Below are positions 6,925 through 9,708 of a stretch of DNA of 9,708 nucleotides, piece after piece. Source of the stretch: Erysipelotrichaceae bacterium UBA4808. GTDB taxonomy: Bacteria; Bacillota_I; Bacilli_A; Erysipelotrichales; Erysipelotrichaceae. The notes beneath the pieces were generated by a model. That model had not been told where the DNA came from and searched no databases. It saw only the letters and a program-made list of their open reading frames with translations. Made by a program: the position numbers and the translations under genes. The first letter of the stretch is position 1. Each line of letters starts with the position of its first letter. The stretch covers positions 1-9,708 of the forward strand of contig DHGC01000075.1 of assembly GCA_002402585.1 (NCBI GenBank), in the 5' to 3' direction.

Positions 6925-7359
6925 TTAATCACCCTTTCTCAAATATATCCTTGTAGACAAATTAACATCTTGATTACGATTATCAACTGTAGAACTCAGC
7001 GAGATATCTATAAAAGCACCTGATGGATCCACGTAAACAGAAAAGTTGTCTATATTTTTAGAAATTATAGTTCCATCTTTTTTAACACTGGTTTCATCTA
7101 AGCAATATACTGTAGTATCTATATGTGCACATTGTCCACTCGTAGTAACAATTTGACTAGTTGACTTCCTTACATCACTTTCAAAAATAACCGCAACTCG
7201 TCTAAGGTCTTCTTGACGCACAATCGCAGAATCCTCGTCAGAGAAGAAATTCAAACCAAAAGAAAAAATTGAAGCAACTACTCCTAAAATAATTCCCAGG
7301 ATCGCCATAATAATTACTAATTCTATTAAAGTGAAACCCCTATTGCCTAGTTTTCTCAT
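6925..7359 (-). CDS. Class III minor prepilin, PilW/GspJ-like
   Basis: Small pilin-like protein of 144 residues, inserted in the membrane and processed by PilD. A short positive leader (MRKLGNRG) ends at the cleavage site RG|FTLIE; Glu13 is mature Glu5, followed by a hydrophobic helix to about residue 36. The C-terminal globular part is beta-rich, with two cysteines (77 and 86) that could form a small disulfide loop. It lies between another prepilin and the large PilX/GspK-like gene, the order seen for PilV-PilW-PilX and GspI-GspJ-GspK. That order, not domain sequence, is the reason for the PilW/GspJ label. GAGGA at the end of the upstream gene is five bases from the ATG, and the genes are one base apart, so translation is probably coupled. 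Confidence 0.88.
   Translation of the reverse strand: MRKLGNRGFTLIELVIIMAILGIILGVVASIFSFGLNFFSDEDSAIVRQEDLRRVAVIFESDVRKSTSQIVTTSGQCAHIDTTVYCLDETSVKKDGTIISKNIDNFSVYVDPSGAFIDISLSSTVDNRNQDVNLSTRIYLRKGD
6929..6937 (-). promoter_or_regulatory. Ribosome binding site deciding the large prepilin start
   Basis: AAAGGGTGA on the minus strand lies just upstream of the TAA of the preceding gene. Its GGG is eight bases from ATG 6923 and eleven from ATG 6920. The GTG at 6932-6930 is part of the site itself and is therefore unlikely to be the start. Confidence 0.5.
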
Positions 7360-7360
7360 T

Positions 7361-7801
7361 TCAGTCCTCTAACGCAATAATGGTTTCAATTTGACTCCGA
7401 TAATCATTTATAGTGCTTGAATTAAACTCATAAGGATGTTTAGTCTCGACTATTAGAATAATTCGAGTAAACCCATTCTCGGGATCATCATGAAAAGCCG
7501 AAAGTTTTTGATTAAAATCGATATTTGAAGTGTTTGAATAAGTACCATCAAGTTGAAGTGTAAAACCTAAGTTACTTATCTCAGTTGAGAAATTGGATTG
7601 TGTAACTGAGCTTAAATTACTTAGATTAATCAGTTCTTCAATGCTTTGTTGAGCAACATAATTTGCGGACACATTCTCTTTTGAAACTATGTTAGTAAGA
7701 TTAAGAATTAAGTACGCAGGAAAAACAGAAACCATAATCATACCAAAAATCGCCATAGCAATAATTAATTCAACTAATGTCAATCCCTTTTTGCTTCTCA
7801 T
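7361..7801 (-). CDS. Class III minor prepilin, PilV/GspI-like; first gene of pil operon
   Basis: Prepilin of 146 residues. The leader MRSKKG is followed by LTLVELIIAMAIFG: cleavage after Gly6, with Glu11 as mature Glu5. The hydrophobic helix runs to about residue 34. The following alpha helix contains NYVAQQSIEELINL, like the AxxxAxxxxE region after the helix of PilV/GspI pilins, and a beta-rich end follows without cysteines. It opens the operon and is preceded by the 136-bp regulatory gap. AAAGG lies four bases before the ATG. A major pilin is usually present in many copies and often has its own strong promoter and terminator; nothing like that is seen here, so a minor (tip-priming) role is preferred but not proven. 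Confidence 0.87.
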   Translation of the reverse strand: MRSKKGLTLVELIIAMAIFGMIMVSVFPAYLILNLTNIVSKENVSANYVAQQSIEELINLSNLSSVTQSNFSTEISNLGFTLQLDGTYSNTSNIDFNQKLSAFHDDPENGFTRIILIVETKHPYEFNSSTINDYRSQIETIIALED

Positions 7802-7815
7802 GATACCTTTAAAGT

Positions 7816-7829
7816 GAGACCTAGGTCTC
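7816..7829. promoter_or_regulatory. 14-bp perfect palindrome in leader of pil operon
   Basis: GAGACCTAGGTCTC is its own reverse complement and sits 15-28 bases upstream of the first prepilin start, just before its ribosome binding site and downstream of the candidate -10 box. As DNA it could be an operator for a dimeric regulator. As RNA it could form a 5-bp stem with a CUAG loop near the ribosome binding site. Confidence 0.45.
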
Positions 7830-7851
7830 TTTCTATCTTTAGTTTATTACT

Positions 7852-7880
7852 ATTATAATCACAATACAATCGAAATTAGG
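7852..7880 (-). promoter_or_regulatory. Candidate promoter of the pil operon
   Basis: On the minus strand a perfect TATAAT (complement of 7852-7857) lies about 50 bases upstream of the first prepilin gene. The hexamer 17 bases further up reads CCTAAT, a very poor -35 box. An alternative pairs TTGTAT with TAAACT at 17-bp spacing. Transcription from TATAAT would start near 7845 and put the 14-bp palindrome in the 5' leader. Known only by consensus matching. Confidence 0.4.
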
Positions 7881-7892
7881 TATGATTCCTAA
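7876..7892. repeat. Imperfect dyad TTAGG-N7-CCTAA at the -35 position
   Basis: TTAGG (7876-7880) and CCTAA (7888-7892) are exact inverted repeats; with one mismatch the symmetry continues inward through AT/AT. The dyad covers roughly -31 to -47 relative to the start predicted from TATAAT, a typical place for an activator or repressor to bind. Confidence 0.35.
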
Positions 7893-7920
7893 AAATAAAA
7901 TACATATGTGTAAATTTTAT
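7890..7920 (-). terminator. Weak AU-rich hairpin downstream of nitroreductase
   Basis: On the minus strand, after the nitroreductase stop, ATAAAATTTACA and TGTATTTTAT can pair with a two-base bulge around a CATA loop, followed by TTTTT. The stem has almost no G-C pairs, so termination would be leaky. It is the only terminator-like structure I see between the antiporter-nitroreductase pair and the pil operon. Confidence 0.28.
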
Positions 7921-7937
7921 GTACTAATTAAGTTGAG

Positions 7938-8684
7938 TTATTTGTCTAACAATGTCTCTAACATGACTTTCACACTACGATTCATCTCTTGCGTGAAGTC
8001 CGCTGTGTATTTGCGATAATAAAGATCATCATAATAGTTAAGTTCATTTAATGAATTTGGATGTTCCTTTAGATGATCCTGTATGTAAACTTGGTGATCT
8101 TCAGTTGATAATGATAAATAATGATTAGAATGAACGACAAATTTAGGGTCAAAACGCTTGGGTTTCTTACGGTCCAATTGATGTTGGGTAGGATAGCCTA
8201 TTACAAGCATTCCAATCGGCCACACCGCTTCAGGAAGTTTTAATAGATCACGATGAAACTCATAATTTTCCAAGATATCTCCGATATAACAGGAACCCAA
8301 TCCCACACCCTGTGCCGCCACAACCATATTCTGTGCACAAATCAACGCATCACTCATCGCCAAAAACATATCGCCTGCTTCAGGTTTACGTGCCGCTGGA
8401 TCAATGAAAGTCTTCATACCCAACCATGCACGATGATAATCCGCACAGAACACAAACACCAAAGGTGCTTTCGCAATAAAGGCTTGGTGATCGCAACTCT
8501 CAGCCAACTGATCTTTGATCGTTTGATCGGTAATATCGATGATGGAGTAAAGGTGCATGTTGCCGGCAGTTGGTGCTTGCATCGCAGCTGAGATGAGCTC
8601 TTGTTTCAAATTTCTCGATACAGGCTCATCCGTAAAGACGCGACAAGATTTACGTTGATAAAGATGCTCTAAAATCGTATTCAT
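7938..8684 (-). CDS. NfsA/NfrA-type flavin nitroreductase (NAD(P)H oxidoreductase)
   Basis: Cytoplasmic FMN enzyme, normally a homodimer, that transfers electrons from NAD(P)H to nitro compounds, quinones or flavins. At 248 residues it matches the NfsA/NfrA subgroup. FMN-contact motifs are RKSCRVF (11-17), APTAGN (37-42), GLGSCYIGDI (128-137) and VIGYP (161-165). The basic KKPKRF segment (173-178) and the long helical C-terminal tail (about 195-248) are typical of this subgroup and absent from short NfsB-type enzymes. ATG 8684 has GGAGGA seven bases upstream, embedded in the last codons of the antiporter gene two bases away, so the two are probably co-transcribed. The physiological substrate cannot be told from sequence, and no link to the pilus is evident. 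Confidence 0.93.
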   Translation of the reverse strand: MNTILEHLYQRKSCRVFTDEPVSRNLKQELISAAMQAPTAGNMHLYSIIDITDQTIKDQLAESCDHQAFIAKAPLVFVFCADYHRAWLGMKTFIDPAARKPEAGDMFLAMSDALICAQNMVVAAQGVGLGSCYIGDILENYEFHRDLLKLPEAVWPIGMLVIGYPTQHQLDRKKPKRFDPKFVVHSNHYLSLSTEDHQVYIQDHLKEHPNSLNELNYYDDLYYRKYTADFTQEMNRSVKVMLETLLDK

Positions 8685-8686
8685 GG

Positions 8687-9708
8687 TTATTCCTCCAATA
8701 GAATGTTTGTTGTTAAATCAATGCCCATCGCACCCAAGGGTGCTGAGCATAAAATGGATAACACCGCTAAACTCAAAATCAATTCACCCACCGCCAAACC
8801 TTGACTCAAAGCAATCGAACCTATGGCCGCTTGTACAGTCGCTTTCGGTAAGAAAGCAATGCTTGTGAAAAGACGTTCCTTGTTGTTCAATGGGGTTTTA
8901 ATCAGACACATTTGTACACCAATCATACGTCCGATCAAAGCCACAATGATTACCCCTAAGCCAATCCAAGTAATTGAAGTCAACACCTTCAGATTGACCA
9001 CAGCTCCGACCAAGATGAAAAGAAACAACTCCGCCCCAACCCAAATCTTTGCAAACTTACCCAACAAACGACTTGCGAGAATGGGTTCAAACGCTTGTAT
9101 CCCCATGCCTAGGGTCATAACCGCAATCAAGCCCGAAAAAGGAAATAACAAAGTGATTTCAGTTTCAAATCCAACCAAGAAGAAACTTAAACTAAATAAG
9201 ACCAGTACCTTGATGGTATCACGAATATGGATGCGTTTGAATATGAGTGTTAAGAGATATGCAAAGCCAAAACCACACCCAATTCCTGTTATAAGCGATA
9301 CGGGAAGTTTGTATAAGATATCTAAGTCAAAGGTTTGACCTTTGAGAAGTCCAATGAATGAAGTAAATAAGACAATGACAAAGATATCATCCACACTGGC
9401 CGCAGCCATGATCATTTGAGGAAGCTTGTGTTTCTGCCCTTTATTGATCTGTTTAAGATGAATCATACGCGGCACAACCACCGCGGGTGATACAGCCCCT
9501 AAAACAGAGCCCAATAAGGCCGCTTCAAGTAGACTTATTTTAAAGACGATTGGGGCGATTAGAAGAATCGTCAAGATTTCAAATGTGGCTGGTATAAAAG
9601 ACATCAAAAGCGCAGGGCGTCCAATTTGCTTCAAATCCTTCAAGTCAAGATTAAGTCCCGCTCTAAGCAGAATGACAATCAAGGCAATCTGTCTTAGTTC
9701 AGGCGATA
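8687..9708 (-). CDS. Cation:proton antiporter (Na_H_Exchanger family), 5' end outside window
   Basis: Polytopic membrane transporter exchanging Na+ or K+ for H+. The frame is open to the window edge. Upstream of a TTG at 9682 it still reads SPELRQIA, which joins LIVILLRAGL as a typical internal segment, so the TTG is not the start and roughly the first 50-70 residues are missing. About ten hydrophobic segments are visible. Key motifs are GAVSPAVVVPRM, the ion-site AASVDDIF with paired Asp at visible residues 106-107, and LPKATVQAAIG near the C-terminus. A DD pair (rather than ND) is usually linked to electrogenic exchange. It ends at TNILLEE, without a regulatory TrkA or CBS domain. It is two bases upstream of the nitroreductase and probably shares its transcript. 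Ion specificity is not determinable. Confidence 0.92.
   Translation of the reverse strand, partial: SPELRQIALIVILLRAGLNLDLKDLKQIGRPALLMSFIPATFEILTILLIAPIVFKISLLEAALLGSVLGAVSPAVVVPRMIHLKQINKGQKHKLPQMIMAAASVDDIFVIVLFTSFIGLLKGQTFDLDILYKLPVSLITGIGCGFGFAYLLTLIFKRIHIRDTIKVLVLFSLSFFLVGFETEITLLFPFSGLIAVMTLGMGIQAFEPILASRLLGKFAKIWVGAELFLFILVGAVVNLKVLTSITWIGLGVIIVALIGRMIGVQMCLIKTPLNNKERLFTSIAFLPKATVQAAIGSIALSQGLAVGELILSLAVLSILCSAPLGAMGIDLTTNILLEE

Noticed and set aside
1163..7801. Competence pseudopilus (comG) or type II secretion locus
   Set aside because: PilM-PilN-PilO with a PilC of two full GspF domains and MshEN-type PilB indicate a type IVa pilus; ComG loci lack PilM/N/O, and no secretin or GspC/L/M genes are present.
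7802..7937. c-di-GMP riboswitch upstream of the pilin genes
   Set aside because: The gap is short and AT-rich and lacks the long conserved core such riboswitches need; only simple dyads are visible.
8253..9338. Plus-strand frames opposite the nitroreductase and antiporter (8253-8591, 8683-8868, 8823-9338)
   Set aside because: Both opposite-strand genes have strong family motifs; the 171-residue plus-strand frame is a basic, low-complexity mirror of a hydrophobic membrane protein.
9680..9682. TTG as start codon of the antiporter
   Set aside because: The frame stays open upstream to the edge and reads SPELRQIA, a normal continuation of the family, so the gene is cut by the window and does not start here.
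1..9708. CRISPR arrays, tRNA/rRNA genes, insertion sequences or phage genes
   Set aside because: No spaced direct repeats, transposase or integrase frames, or RNA-gene-like conserved segments were seen on either strand.

Overview
The window is AT-rich DNA from what looks like a low-GC, single-membrane bacterium of the Bacillota (an Erysipelotrichia- or Clostridia-like lineage would fit; I cannot name the genus). TGA serves as a stop codon in pilD, pilM, pilN and the first prepilin gene, so the standard bacterial code applies and a code-4 mycoplasma is excluded. Most of the window is a type IVa pilus (T4P) assembly locus. No secretin (PilQ) or PilP gene follows pilO, which suits a monoderm.

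Layout from right to left, because most genes lie on the minus strand. First come a cation:proton antiporter cut by the window edge (9708-8687) and an NfsA/NfrA-type nitroreductase (8684-7938), two base pairs apart. A 136-bp AT-rich gap (7802-7937) follows, with a candidate promoter, two dyad symmetries and a weak terminator-like hairpin. Then comes a tightly packed pilus operon: two small class III prepilins (7801-7361 and 7359-6925), a large PilX/GspK-like prepilin (6923-5337), the inner-membrane platform pilC (5325-4135), the cytoplasmic actin-like pilM (4117-3221), and the bitopic pilN (3221-2649) and pilO (2647-1913). Gaps are 1-17 bp, with one small overlap.

The left end is organised unusually. 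The prepilin peptidase gene pilD (1163-1912) lies on the plus strand, wedged between pilO and the extension ATPase pilB (1105 to beyond 1). The pilD and pilO stop codons abut exactly. The apparent intrinsic terminator of pilD is a perfect 10-bp hairpin plus T-tract inside the 3' end of the pilO coding sequence. pilD and pilB diverge from a 57-bp gap. I saw no terminator for the pil operon before pilB, so read-through across antisense pilD is possible (a 'non-contiguous operon' layout).

Together the genes encode most of one machine. PilD trims and methylates prepilins. PilB powers polymerisation and carries an N-terminal MshEN-like module matching the known c-di-GMP-binding repeat spacing. PilM-PilN-PilO-PilC form the inner platform. 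The three prepilin-like proteins resemble the PilV/PilW/PilX (GspI/J/K) tip-priming complex, the third carrying a large glycine-rich, probably beta-helical, surface domain. An obvious major pilin and the retraction ATPase PilT are not in the window.
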